DNA of 22,579 nucleotides from Macrocybe gigantea (taxonomy: Eukaryota > Basidiomycota > Agaricomycetes > Agaricales > Callistosporiaceae): positions 1 through 22,579 of the forward strand of contig SJRY01000101.1 of assembly GCA_011319805.1 (NCBI GenBank). The letters are read 5' to 3'. Shown one piece after another: positions 10,188 to 21,643 of this stretch. The notes below the pieces were generated by a model. It ran no database searches and was not told where the DNA came from. It saw only the letters and a list, made by a program, of their open reading frames with translations. Within the stretch, counting starts at the first letter, position 1; each line of letters begins with the position of its first letter. A program made the position numbers and the translations under genes.

Positions 10188-10452
10188 TTGAGAGAACTAG
10201 CTTCTGACAAGGAGACATGAGTTGCTCGACAGTGATGACGTCGTACATTTGCGATCTTTCACTGATCTCTGAACGACTCTAGAGTTGACGATACCCCGAG
10301 ATGAGCAGTCTGTCATGTCCGAATAGCCTTCACCTTTGCAGTTTCTTGTCCATTACAAGAGATGATGATACAACTTTGAAGCCGGAAAGTACATATGACA
10401 GTTACAGAGAGGCTCCAGTCGTCAAAGATCGTCCACACCCACTAGCGGCTGC
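10188..10452. other. Convergent intergenic gap
   Basis: About 265 bp between the stop of the MLKL-like gene and the stop of P450-A. It should hold both 3' ends. No gene and no clear AATAAA signal seen. Confidence 0.4.
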
Positions 10453-12730
10453 TCATGTTCGATGGCGGAAGCGGACAAGTGCGTTCTTTGGAGTAATCGT
10501 TATACCAGGTGACCACTGGAGCATTATATCCTTCAACTCCTCACGCGTCTTGCCCTTGAATTCATCGGGTATGAGAATCTCATACCGTCGCGTGACGTGC
10601 GAAAGGGCACACAGCGCTTCTGTTATAGCGAAGCGTTGGCCAATGCAACTTCTAGGACCCGAAGCGAACGCGTTGACTGTTAATTGGCGCCTGATTGAGC
10701 CAAGGAGAGCGATACTGTGCCGAAGGTGATCTGTTACTTACAACCCTCGCGAGGCCATTTGTATGATTCCGTGTCGACAAATCTCTCTGGCCGGAATTCA
10801 GCAACATCATCCCCCAGTGGATGGCTGCAAGCGCATGAGGAAGCCAACTTCTGTCATAAGTAACGATAATGCCTCACGGTTCATGTGAAGAGCAATAATG
10901 TCGATCAGAACCATGTCTCCTTTCTTGACGTCGACGGAATATTCTTTCACATCGCGCAATTCACCCTTGGGGCCGGTGGAGAAGTGGCGTGCCTTGAGCG
11001 TGGTGTCCTTTGCTACATCCTTCGCGAGCCGGGCCACAGGTGGGAAGAGACGAAGGGTTTCATGAAAGACCGCCCAAGTGTATTCCTACCGAAAGCTGAG
11101 CAGATGAAGAAGTGCTCTAGAAAAACTGAAGCGCACCAGTCTGGGGATGGATTCTTTATAAGACTGGCAAAATCGTGAATTGGGGAATTGATTAGTGAAT
11201 GCATGACGTACTGTTGAAGATTCTGGCGACTGGATGCCCATCGGCCAGAGTCTGCAAGACTCTTCAAACACTTTCTCTTGAACGTCTGGGTATAATGCCA
11301 GGAGCACAAAGGCAAAACATAGTGTGTGTGCCGTCGTTTCTATAGAAATTGATGTAGTCAGACATACAGCTTGTGCATCTAATGTTTCGGAGATCACCAT
11401 GTCCAGCAAGGAGGAAAGTCTATGGAAGCAGAAAATCGGTGGTGGTCTATAAGAGCAGAAGACATAGAACTCACAAATGTATTTGAAAGCAGTTCATCAT
11501 CACTCAGGTGCTTCGCAGCGTCGTCCTCATTCACCATGTTCGCTTCCACCAAATTGCGCAACAGCGCAGCATCCATGCTCCCCGACTTTCCTCCAGCTAC
11601 CCACGAACGAGCGAGAGACACGACCTCCAGCATGTGCTGGCGCGTCGCCTCAAACGAGTCTTCTGCTTTCCCCAAGAGAGGCGTCAAGAACGGCAAGTAT
11701 ACGCGGCGCGAAAGGTCATACGCCCAACCAGGCATTATGGCTTTGGGAATGAGGTGGCCTATGGCGGAAGTCACTGCATGTTTGAACGCCATCTTGTGTC
11801 CTGGAGGCGGCTCTGTCTTGAAATCCTCGTTATACGAGGCGTGTCTTCCGAAACCCGCTGAAGAGATGACGAGCAAGGCAACCTATCAACTTCCGTAAGG
11901 AGACCACAAGTAATCATCGAATAGTGTCCGACCAGAGTAAGATCATCCAAAAGATGACGTGTCTTGCCCTCAGCACTGTCAATATCTTCAAACCATTCGT
12001 GGATCACGCGGACGGTCTCTCTCCACACGAGAGCGTTGTTAGCCTGTTACACAAGTCTAACTGGCGGCTCTAGCGTTTAGTGGGCGGACAAATAGGACGT
12101 GCCTCATTAAAAGCAGAGTTGGCAATAGAGCGATGTCTTTTCCATTCGGAGCCTTCAGTCCCAACAAGGTTTTCTCCATAGATATTAAGCGTCGCATACT
12201 AGACGGAGGAGACAAGTATGAACGTGATGTCTCAAAAGAGGAAGAATGTCGCTCACTGGTTCGGTATCCTTTGGGAAGGCGATTCGGTCATAGCTCACTG
12301 CTTTGATAGCGTCTCCGTCCGAAAGCCAATAAATGGGCAACAACCGAGAAAAGATGATGGAAGAGACGATGCTGCTACCGTATGCTTTATATACTGCAAA
12401 AAGGGAGAAGGTCAACATGGCAATCCTGGCGTCTTGTTGAAAAACGAGACGAACAAGAAAACCTGGCAAAATAGTAACCCATGAAACCCTTTGGCGGGAA
12501 AAAGGGACCGGTAACCAGTGACAGGGTGCGAAATGGATGTAGTATCAGAATTGAACCTCCCGGACAGTTCCTAGGAAAACAAAGTACGAAATGGTCGAAA
12601 ATCGAGTGAGTAGCCACGAGACGTACGCAAGAGACTTGCGAGCTGCATTTAGCGACATCCATTTTTGCAAGACCACCTTGACAACCCAGACTAGGGAAAT
12701 GGCCACACCGATGTTTAGTGCGTTGGCCAT
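10453..12730 (-). CDS. Cytochrome P450 A (one-base frame break)
   Basis: Eleven exons: 12730-12627, 12570-12455, 12393-12257, 12198-12103, 12043-11933, 11882-11475, 11419-11398, 11339-11212, 11085-10878, 10824-10742 and 10676-10453; about 545 residues when in frame. The N-terminus MANALNIGVAISLVWVVKVV is a signal anchor for the ER. The I-helix oxygen-activation motif AGHETT is split by an intron, the K-helix reads HETLRLF (ExxR), and the heme loop reads FASGPRSCIGQ with the Cys ligand near residue 482. It would act as a monooxygenase fed by cytochrome P450 reductase. Exon 10 is 83 nt where B and C have 84: a base is missing in the C run at 10811-10815, inside the HWG..AEF region before PERF. 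Read literally, the heme Cys is out of frame. Intron 4 has a GC donor. The subfamily cannot be assigned by eye. Confidence 0.88.
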
Positions 12731-13209
12731 CTCTCCGGGCTGCGTAGTGAGCGTTTCCACTGGCGCAAAGAACATGGCACACCTATCTGACAAGAAAGAG
12801 CAGAATTGTGTGACCATATCATATGATTAAATTTAGGCAATACAACCTGATCACGAAAGGTGACAAATGGGGAATTAATCCAAGGTTCGATTGATTGGAG
12901 AACCAACTTGGTTCAACAAGCTAGGGAGAACGTACTGAAGGGAAAAACGGAGGTCATTTGTACCCGTGCCACGAGACGGGACGATCGACGCTCGATCGGC
13001 CTTGGTACTGGACTGGCCGTACCACGTGGCCTCTGTGCCCCTGACGGCTGACACAAGACCACCAACATCCGTCCACTCATTCACGCAAATTTACGACAGT
13101 GTCAAAGTAGAAAACATTCGATATTTCGCCGAAATCCAGCAAGGATAACAAGACAACTTCAAATTCAAAGGAACGGCGTGCATCGCATAATGCGTATCAA
13201 GCCCGTAGT
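12731..13209. other. Spacer upstream of P450-A
   Basis: About 480 bp between the P450-A start and the P450-B stop, holding the P450-A promoter and the P450-B 3' end. No gene or convincing TATA box seen. Confidence 0.4.
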
Positions 13210-15508
13210 TCACGCATGACGACGGCGCAATCGCACCCGCACGTTCTTTGGTGTAATCGTTAGTCCAGCCGACCATTGAAGCATTATATCCTTCAATTCC
13301 TCATGCGTTTTCCCCATGAGCTCGTCCGGAACGAGAATTTCGTATCTTCGCGTGAGATGAGCAAGTATACATAATGCCTCTGTGACAGCGAAACGTTGGC
13401 CGATGCAGCTTCTGGGTCCCTGGGCAAATGCGTTGACTGTCCACAGCCATTGATGTTCAGCCAAAAGGTAGCATGATTCGATAACCACTCACAACCCTCT
13501 CGAGGCCACCTGTAAGTGTCCGTGTCTATGAAGCGTTCGGGTTTGAACTCTGCAGCGTCATTGCCCCAATGAATGGCTATAGGACACTCCTTAGGGACAT
13601 GCATCAACCTGAAGCGAGGAACGCACTTACGGTTCATGTGAAGTGCAATCATGTCGATTATGACCATGTCTCCGGCTTTGAGGTCGACTGTATATTCTTG
13701 CACGTTAACCGGTTCGCCGGTCAGGTCAGTAGAGAAACGTCTCGCTTGAAGGCTGGTGTCCTTTGTTACATGCTTCGAGAGACGCGCTGCTGGAGGGAAA
13801 AGACGAAGTGTTTCATGGAGGACTGCCCAAGTGAACACCTACTCCGACTATAGCAAATCAAGGTGCACAGAAAAAATTTTCCTGGAACTTACTAGTTGAG
13901 ACATCGATTCCTTGTAAGCCTAGTGCAATAAACTATGAACAGGCGGCATGAGATATATGTGCTTGACCTACGGTTGAAGTCTCCAGTGGTCTGACACCAT
14001 TCAGCCAGAGCCTGCATGCCTCTTCGTACACCTTCTGTTGAACATCCGGGTGCAAAGCCAGGAGTACAAGCGCAAAACAGAGCGTATGGGCAGTCGTTTC
14101 TGTATGTCATCCTATTCATCAGACCTGACATGGGCAGAGAAAATCCCTAGCTACCGTGGCCAGCAAGTAGGAAATTCTCATTTTGCCAATTTCAGCCTCG
14201 CAGACAAGCTAGTAAAAAGAGAAAAGATGACACACAAATGTATTAGAAAGCAACTCGTCATCGCTCAGAGTCTTCCTCTCGGAATCGTTGCTGTGCTCCA
14301 TATTTGCTTGAACTAGATTTCGCAATAGTGCAGCGTCCATATTCGCCTTCTCACCCTCGGCTATCCATGCGCGAGCCAAGGATACAACTTCCAACATATG
14401 CAGGCGTGTCGCTTCCACGGCATCCTCTATATTTCGCAGCACTGGTGTCAGGACAGGTATGTATATGCGCCGCAAGAGACTGCTTATCCAACCAGGCGTC
14501 AGCCCTCTGACAACGACGCTGCCTACAGCAGTCGTTATGGCAGCCGTGAATGGCATTTTGTGCCCTTTAGATGGCTGCGCCTTGAAATCTTCATTAAACG
14601 AAGCATGCTTTCCGAATCCGGCAGAGGAAATGACAAGCAATGTCGCCTACAATCATAAATTTATCGCGATGGACATGAATTGGAAGCAAGTGACACTGAC
14701 CAATGTGAGATCATGTAACAGGTCGCGCGGTTTCTCCTCACTGGCGTCTATGGCTTCAAACCAGTCATGGATGATACGCACGGTCTCTTTCCATACCAGC
14801 ATGTTATTGGCCTACTGAGCGCTTCTTAGAAACCTACCATATCCATGACACGTAAAAACGACATGCCTCGTTAAAAGCAGGATTGGCAACAGAGCGATGC
14901 CGCTTCCATTCAGGACCTTCGGTCCCAATCACACTTTTCCCATAAATGTTGAGCGGCTCGTACTGGTAACGCATAAGCGCCCACCACACGATATGAGTCG
15001 AAATGGACGCCTACTGATTCTGCATCCTTGGGGAACGTCATGCGGGCACTGCTCACTGTTTTGATCGCATTTCCGTCCGCGAGCCAGTAAACCGATTGGG
15101 AACTTGTAAAAACCACAGAAGACAGAATCGTGCTTCCGTACTTTTTATATACTACACGCAGAGAAAAACGAGCATATATGATCTGAATTGACTGCCAAAA
15201 AAAAAAGGAAGCCCGACGAACCGGAGAATTTTCCGAAATAGTCGCCAATGAAGCCTCTAGGAGGGTAGAAAGGCGCGCAAGCCAAGGTCAACGCTCCGAA
15301 AGGATGAAACAGGAGCGTCGAGCCTCCTGGACAATTACTGGCGGAGGGAGAATGATAGCTTAGTATGCTTGAGTCCAAAACACAGGTCAAGGCAGTGACC
15401 GTACGCGAGAGATTTGTGTGCTGCGCTCAACCGCACCCATTTTCGCACAGTGAGGCTGACAAGCCAGACCATGGCAACAACTGCGCCAACATGGAGCATA
15501 TTCGCCAT
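13210..15508 (-). CDS. Cytochrome P450 B (intact)
   Basis: Eleven exons: 15508-15405, 15337-15222, 15151-15015, 14962-14867, 14811-14701, 14646-14236, 14176-14155, 14099-13972, 13838-13631, 13576-13493 and 13436-13210, giving 547 residues with all phases consistent. An N-terminal ER anchor (MANMLHVGAVVAMVWLV) is followed by WLADG, TFPKD and EWKRHRSVANPAFNE. The I-helix AGHETT starts at about residue 330. ExxR is E384-R387 in HETLRLF, PERF is near 457-460, and the heme loop FAQGPRSCIGQ has its Cys at about 483. Intron 4 (14866-14812) uses a GC donor. Exon 7 is only 22 nt. It is a microsomal monooxygenase of the same subfamily as its neighbours; the substrate is unknown. Confidence 0.92.
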
Positions 15509-15893
15509 TCTCTGAGACAGTGAATGCCTATGCTCGCCAGAAAGAAGGACACAGGACGCAATGTCACCTATGAGGACGAAGGCAGATTATGATGGGTCAC
15601 GTAGATCACCCTCATAGTAACGGAGATAAACAGGCGTTCCATTTGAAGACTGTTTTTCTCAGCCATAATTACGTCCAACTAGGCGCATGAGCACGAGCCC
15701 ATATTCACTAGATAGATCTACGTAGCAAGTTCCAAGCCACCAACGATCTAAGGATGTAGACTTGATCAAATCCGAGTAGATCGTGTGATCGATGAAAGAC
15801 GATGCTTATTGACAGATGATAGGGGCACAAAGACCTTCAACATATGAAAAAATGGACACAAACCAGCACCATCCCTCCAAATAACTGCAGTTC
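15509..15893. other. Spacer upstream of P450-B
   Basis: About 385 bp between the P450-B start and the P450-C stop. It should carry the P450-B promoter. No distinct element or gene recognised. Confidence 0.4.
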
Positions 15894-18195
15894 TCATGTG
15901 TCACGACGGGAAAGTCGCACCCGTGCGTTCTTTGGGGTGACCGTCAACCCAGGCGACCATTGCAACAGCAGCTCCTTCAGTTCGTCGTGTGTTTTGCCCA
16001 TGTATTCATGGGGTATGAGGATCTCATATCGTCGTACTAGATGCGACAGGGCACACAGGGCCTCGGTAATGGCGAATCGTTGACCGATACAGCTTCTTGG
16101 ACCCGAAGCAAAGGCATTGACTGGCGGTGAGTTAGTATTGAGCACAAGCTAACCTAGAAGGGGTTTAATGTTGTCACTTACATCCTTCGCGGGGCCACCG
16201 ATAAGTGTCCGTGTCAATGAACCTTTCGGGCCTGAATTCGGCAGCATCATGACCCCAGTGGACGGCTGTGAAGATTCCGTTAGGGATTTGTCCATTATAT
16301 GAGAATAGCGATGGCGCTTTACGGTTCATATGGAGGGCAAACATATCAATTAATACCATATCCCCAGCTTTAACATGAACGGGGTATTCTTCCACGTTGC
16401 GCACTTTACCATCTGGGCTCATAGAGAAGCGGCGCGCTTTAAGGGTGGCATCCTTCGATACGTGTTTTGCAAGGCGTGCAGCCGGAGGGAAAAGGCGAAG
16501 TGTCTCATTTAACACTGCCAAGGTGTAGTCCTGATTGAAGCTCAGTGGCCTGGTGGAGAACGAAAAAAGAACTTGAGGACAACGTACTAGCCGAGGTATG
16601 GCTTCTTTGTGAGGCTGCGACAAAAATTTCAAGCTGGCAACACGACGGAGATGGCGAACACACGCCACTCACAACAGTAGAAGACTCTGGCGAAGAAATA
16701 CTATTCGGCCAGAGGCGGCATGTCTCTTCGTAAACTTTCTGCTGCACATCTGGATGCAAGGCCAGGAGGACGAGCGCAAAGCATAGCATGTGTGAAGTGG
16801 TTTCTACAGTATGCCACATTTGGGCGGTAAGATATCAAAGCTAGACGTGGAGCATTTGATCGATCACCATGTCCCGCTAACAGAAAATTCTGATATGTAG
16901 ACGAAAGGCACACGTCAATTCAGACACTGGGGAAAGAAAGGTAGAAACGCACAAAGGTATTCGAAAGCAACTCGTCGTCGCTCAACTTCTTCTGGGAATC
17001 TTGGCTTGCCATATTCGCTTCCACGAGATTTCGCAACAGCGCAGCATCCATATTTGCCTTTTTGCCCTCAATGATCCACGAACGTGCGGTGGAAACGACT
17101 TCAAGCATATGCCGACGCGTCTCCTCGAACGATTCCTCGGCTTTCTCAAGAACTGGAGTCAAAATGGGTAGGTATATGCGTCGGGAGAGGGCACTAATCC
17201 AATCAGGAGTTATCCCTCGCGGGATAAGGCTGCTGACCGCGTTGGTCACGGCCAATACGAAGGGCATACTGTGTCCTAGAGGTGGCTCCGCCCGGAAAGC
17301 ATTACTGAACGATGCACGTTGTCCAAAAGCGGCGGCAGAAATGACAAGGAGGGTGACCTGCAGGGGTTGCATGAGGGATGGTGAGCTTAACGGAACAAAA
17401 GGCACTAACCAGGGTGAGGTCGTGCAGGAGATCGCGGGTTTTGTCCTCGGAGGCGTCAATGTCCTCGGACCATTCGTGAATGACACGGACCGTCTCTCGC
17501 CATACCAGTGCGTTATTCGCCTAGGAGTAAGATAGAGCTTTAAGCGAATTGAGAACAGAAAGATAGTCGGAAGGATGCACTTCATTGAATGCGGAATTGG
17601 CAACAGAACGATGGCGTTTCCACTCGGCACCTTCAGTCCCAATTACATGGTGCCCGTAAACGTTCATAGTCTCATACTAGTAGAAAATGATTGGCTGAAT
17701 GCGACTCGCATAATGAACGAATACACACGGATTCGGTATCCTTTGGAAATGTTACCCGATCGTTGTTGACTGTTTTAATAGCATCGCCGTCTGCCAGCCA
17801 ATAGATGGGCTGAGCCTTCGAAAAAATAACAGATGATAAGACGGTGCTTCCACGTTCCTTGTAGACTTCAAGATCAGGATTTACAAGCCAGGTCATCTGG
17901 AGGGGAGCGACGGACGTGAGAACTTGGCAAAATAATAGCCCATGGAACCCCTGAGAGGAAAGAAGGGCCCCAAAGCGAGAGCCAATGTCCGAAATGGGTG
18001 CAACGGAAGGATCCAACCCCCCGGACAACTCCTGAAAAAAAGAGTTCCATCATTCGTTCCTCGAGCCTAGATGGCAAGCCATGGTGCTCACGCGAGAGAC
18101 TTGCGCGCCGCTTCCAGTGCCATCCATTTCTGCACCATGAATTTGGTAAACCAGGCCAGGAAGATCGCGACACCAATGCTTAGCACGTTGGCCAT
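15894..18195 (-). CDS. Cytochrome P450 C (intact)
   Basis: Eleven exons: 18195-18092, 18031-17916, 17865-17729, 17676-17581, 17520-17410, 17357-16953, 16889-16868, 16803-16673, 16530-16323, 16265-16182 and 16120-15894, giving 546 residues in frame. The N-terminus MANVLSIGVAIFLAWF is an ER signal anchor. AGHETT is completed across the intron after exon 7, the K-helix is NETLRLFPP, and HMNPVHWG, PERF and the heme loop FASGPRSCIGQ follow, with the Cys near 482. Intron 4 uses a normal GT donor where A and B use GC. Intron 2 ends at AAG. Exon 8 is one codon longer than in A and B if the strong donor GTGAGT is used. The promoter is shared with the DNAJC17-like gene on the other strand. A heme-thiolate monooxygenase is certain; the substrate is unknown. 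Confidence 0.92.
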
Positions 18196-18449
18196 GTTTC
18201 AGCTTATCCGTACAGGCATGTACTGAAGAAAACCGCGGCTTCAAGAATGGCAGGGTTTTTGTATGGGAATGCCATATACAGACATCTTGGACGCAATTTA
18301 AATGTGACAGATTCGAGTCAGCTTCGGCTCTCGGGTGAGCAAAATAGAGAACGTCGCAGTAAACGAGTCGGAGATGTGTAATTGGATGGAAATCACGTGC
18401 TCATGCAGTATGACTGTTACCTAATCCAAACCCAACTCTACTTGCAGCC
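18196..18449. promoter_or_regulatory. Divergent promoter region, P450-C / DNAJC17-like
   Basis: The two start codons face away from each other with 254 bp between them, so both promoters must lie in or overlap this gap. A weak TATA-like TGTATATGG on the P450 side lies at about 18272-18280. No clear operator seen. Confidence 0.5.
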
Positions 18450-19766
18450 ATGTCGAGTGCGGACGTCGAGGTGAACCCGTATGAGCTACTCAACGTCAAG
18501 CTCGAGGCCACGGAGCAGGAGATCAAGACTGCTTATCGCCAGAGGTCCCTCAAGGTCCATCCAGACAGGGTAAGCTAAAGTAACATCGTCTCGTTCACCG
18601 CAGTGCTTACAACTGGTCTTTTAAGAACCCGAACAATCCAGATGCCGGTACGTTCGACTTGTTTCTCACCTTTTCTGGTACTGAATTTGGCGTCGATAGC
18701 TAGAAAATTCCATGAGCTTAATCAGGCATACGAGCTCCTGCTCGACCCGCTACGCCGTCTCGCACTTGATGCAAAGCTTCGCGTGAAGCAGGCACGCGCC
18801 GAACGCTTCAAAAGTTACGACAACAAGCGAAAGAATCTCGTCGAAGAGTTGGAAGCGCGGGAGCGCGAGTTTAAGAAGGCACGCGTGGAGAAGCAGAAGG
18901 AGGAGGCCGCTAGACAGCAGGAGACGGAAAGGATAAAGGAAGAAGGTCGGCGGCTTAGGGAGGAGAGGGAGAGAGAGCTGAAGAGAATGGAGGAGGAAAG
19001 GAACAAGGCGACGCGACAGACTTTTGAAGAGGAATCGGAAGCACCATCTTTGGGTAAGTGTCGTGCGTCGTGTGGCATTGGCAAACCCCCTTGACCAGAC
19101 CTTTCAAGATCCTCTGGATACGACAGTAAGAGTCAAGTATACGCTCAAAGCCCACCCGGAGCTCACGACCCCCGACGCAATCGCAAAACTTTTATCGCCG
19201 TTCGGCCGCACGGACGTCGAGTCTATTGTCATCTCATTGAAAGCACCTAAAAAAGCCGCCGACAAGCCTCCCAAGTTTGGCACTGCTCTTGTGCCGTTCA
19301 AGCAGATCGGAGATGCGTTTGCTGCGGTGTGTGCGAGCGGCGTGAAGCAACAAGGCATGGACGGCGTCGAGATCGGTTGGGTGGGCGGAAAGGAGCCCGC
19401 AATACTCGGCTGGTTGAAGAAGATGGGAAAGCTGAGCACTCCCAAGCTACCTTCAAAAGTTACCAACGGAACCGTTTCACAAGAGTTGCCCATGCGGGAT
19501 GTGGCATCAGGGACTCTACCTCAGACCCAGACCACGCCAGATGCTTCGTCGTTTTCAACTTTTCCAGAGACATTTGTACGTTGCCTCCTCGCTCACACGA
19601 TCATTGATCCACGCCTCATATTCCACCGTAGCCAGATACTCTACCAACGCCACAAGCACCCAAAGTGGTCGGTATGGACTACGAGTCCATAACGCTCATG
19701 AGGCTTCGCCAAGCCGAACGCGAACGGTTGGAGCGCGAAATACGTGAACAAGAAGCCGAATCTTGA
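18450..19766 (+). CDS. DNAJC17: DNAJC17-like J-domain and RRM protein
   Basis: Exons 18450-18569, 18626-18647, 18700-19053, 19109-19575 and 19632-19766 give 365 residues with phases consistent and no frame break. The J domain (about 5-70) has NPYELLNVKLEATEQEIK and the Hsp70-activating HPD at 37-39. A long charged coiled coil (about 85-165, rich in Glu, Arg and Lys) follows. An RRM-like segment runs from about 170 to 255 (TVRVKYTLK, ESIVISLK, KFGTALVPF). This J domain, coiled coil and RRM order is that of DNAJC17 and fission yeast Cwf23, spliceosome-associated nuclear proteins. Two introns end at AAG rather than CAG or TAG. The C-terminus ends in a basic-acidic helix after the last intron. 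It is convergent with RPC19. Confidence 0.9.
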
Positions 19767-19791
19767 TCGGATATGTATCTGCGGGGAGCTA

Positions 19792-19797
19792 AATAAA
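19792..19797 (+). terminator. Poly(A) signal of the DNAJC17-like gene
   Basis: Canonical AATAAA 26 bp after the TGA at 19764-19766. Confidence 0.6.
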
Positions 19798-19955
19798 AGC
19801 ACCTGTCAGTCGCTATTCAGTGAGTCAGTTTATGAGTAGCACCAGCCTCGGATTTTACAGCGTTCCATGTCTACTAGTACATTATCAACGACGTCCACGA
19901 AACGTGGACACAAGGCACGGCAGGATGGGTGGAGCAGACATACAGCGTGTCGCCC

Positions 19956-20551
19956 TCAACTCTTTTCCTCCCACCGCTCATATCGGTCCTCTCTGAGACT
20001 CTTCTCATAAGCGTCTTCGACGGTCTCGCAAAGGTTGTCAAGGTTGTTCAGCGCCGTCATAAGCGCCGTCAGAGACGACAAGCGATCTGGGAGGGCGTTC
20101 AGGATGGGACTCTTGAAAAGTCAGACTGTTATCTACTAGGCTACATACCGTACATCTGGATGCGCAGATTGATCACATTTTCGGACGGATGCGGCGCGCT
20201 GTTGAGATGATTAGCGACGAACGTCGACAGGAATAACTAACAAAAGGAGGGCGAAGGATTAATTACCTGTATCCGCAGAATTCGACTTTTGGGCTGTGCG
20301 TCTCGTCAGCAAGCGATCAGGACAAAGAAAGGGAGGGCGAGCTCCCAGCCGCACTTTTTCATGAGCATCCATCGGAGTGCGTTTCCCATGGTATGCGACT
20401 CGTCGTAGATCTGGTACGTCGCGGCCGAGAGATCCGACTCGGCGCCTTTCATCTGGTGCGTGTTTTGTCAGGTGGTCAGAGCTGTGTGGTTTTCGTGCAC
20501 ATGAAATGCAGGGAACTGTACAATTCTGATTTTTGGTATCGATTCTGCCAT
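19956..20551 (-). CDS. RPC19: RNA polymerase I and III subunit AC19 (RPC19)
   Basis: Five exons: 20551-20522, 20452-20355, 20293-20267, 20198-20149 and 20086-19956, giving 111 residues in frame. DESHTMGNALRWMLMKNP, VEFCGYSAPHPSE and VINLRIQMYD are the conserved RPB11-like dimerisation core of AC19/RPAC2. It pairs with AC40 to seed assembly of RNA polymerases I and III in the nucleus. The C-terminus is a helix (LTALMTALNNLDNLCETVED) ending YERWEEKS. The first exon codes only MAESIPKIRI, and the third is 27 nt. The last intron's acceptor was set at 20087 because it alone gives QMYDRLSSL in phase; an upstream open stretch in another frame was rejected. It is the expected size for the family. The stop lies 190 bp from the stop of the convergent J-protein gene. 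Confidence 0.9.
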
Positions 20552-21643
20552 TGCGACGAGGTCCGATGGAGAAAAGTGCAGTGAGGAGACGGGATTTGGG
20601 AATTTCCCACGGACGCGTCCTTGCCCTTGGCGACTTTATCGAGTCCAGCTCAAGGAAGGATTGATTGACGGTCTTCGTTCCATTCACCTCTTAGACTGCA
20701 TTGTGCATTGCTATACCGTCTTTCTCCGATGACGTCGAGGCATCATTATGATCAATATCTGGTTGCATGCACTTTTTTTTTTCCATGGATTTGCATTGTT
20801 AGGCATCGTATAGAGTACGTCGCGCGAATCTCGGCGACCCATTGACATCTCATCGTGCATGTTTTTGCTTTCGCTACAACCTGAAGAGGTCAACGACAGC
20901 GCACCAACGATACAATGACCGAGGGAAGTGCTTTCAGGACAAGCAGATCCTGCGTCGGAAGCGCTGTGCTGATTAGGCCACTCGTTCGCCGAGAGGGCCT
21001 GCAAGAGTCTTATCCATTGTCGCCATGAAGTTGAAGTGTGTTGGTCCGAGCTAGAAAGAGACAAAAAGTGAACAATGCAAATCACCCATCGGCAGGTCAC
21101 ATCGGATGTCCGCATGGGATGCTGCCGAGAAGGAAAGCCATCTGACTACAGGCCCACACGATCGAAGGCCGTAGTTTTGTTAGTGATCCTTGCATGAATT
21201 CCAACTGGGTGAACCACGACTTGTAGCCCTGCACTGGAACAATTGGCTTGGGTGGGACAATGGCCAGGGTGAACACCCAAACATTGCCAAACAACGCGAG
21301 TTGGTGGTCAATTGTCCTCGAAAAAATTGGCGAGTCGACAATGACCACTGCCATGTCTATAAAGCATGGTCCCGCAATCGGGTCTTTCTCCAGCTTCCAA
21401 GCCCAGGTTTTCTCCTTTTTTTCTTTTTATTAGCTCTCTTTCTGTCTTTCTCCTTGAACTTCTAGACCTACATTCCATTTACACCTAATATCCCCCGCGT
21501 CTTGGACGGTATATCGAAGGCAGAGCCTTGAAATATACGGAGCGCTCGAACCCAGGTGGTTTCCTCAATCTCATTCACAACCTCTCGAACGCTCGCACGC
21601 ATCTGTGATATCCTTGCACGAACTTGAACACGTTTACGTCCAG
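20552..21643. other. Intergenic region without a supported gene
   Basis: This should contain the RPC19 promoter and the promoter of the gene starting at 21644. Minus-strand frames at 20711-21115 and 21097-21354 are open but have no recognisable motif or splice structure. A pyrimidine-rich tract at about 21395-21465 resembles fungal promoter or leader sequence. Confidence 0.4.

Noticed and set aside
11422..11898. Plus-strand 158-codon frame opposite P450-A
   Set aside because: Antisense shadow of P450 exon 6; B and C show similar shadows without conserved content.
13493..13838. Reading P450-B exons 9 and 10 as one exon
   Set aside because: The open stretch contains a consensus donor GTAAGT at 13630, and splicing gives the canonical HMNPIHWG seen in the paralogues.
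17062..17535. Plus-strand 157-codon frame opposite P450-C
   Set aside because: Antisense shadow of exons 5-6 of the P450.
20087..20110. Upstream extension of the last RPC19 exon (reading ILNALP)
   Set aside because: It would require a phase that no acceptor provides; the CCCAG acceptor at 20087 restores the family sequence.
20711..21354. Minus-strand open frames upstream of RPC19
   Set aside because: Composition is irregular, no domain is visible and they cannot be joined into a phase-consistent gene.
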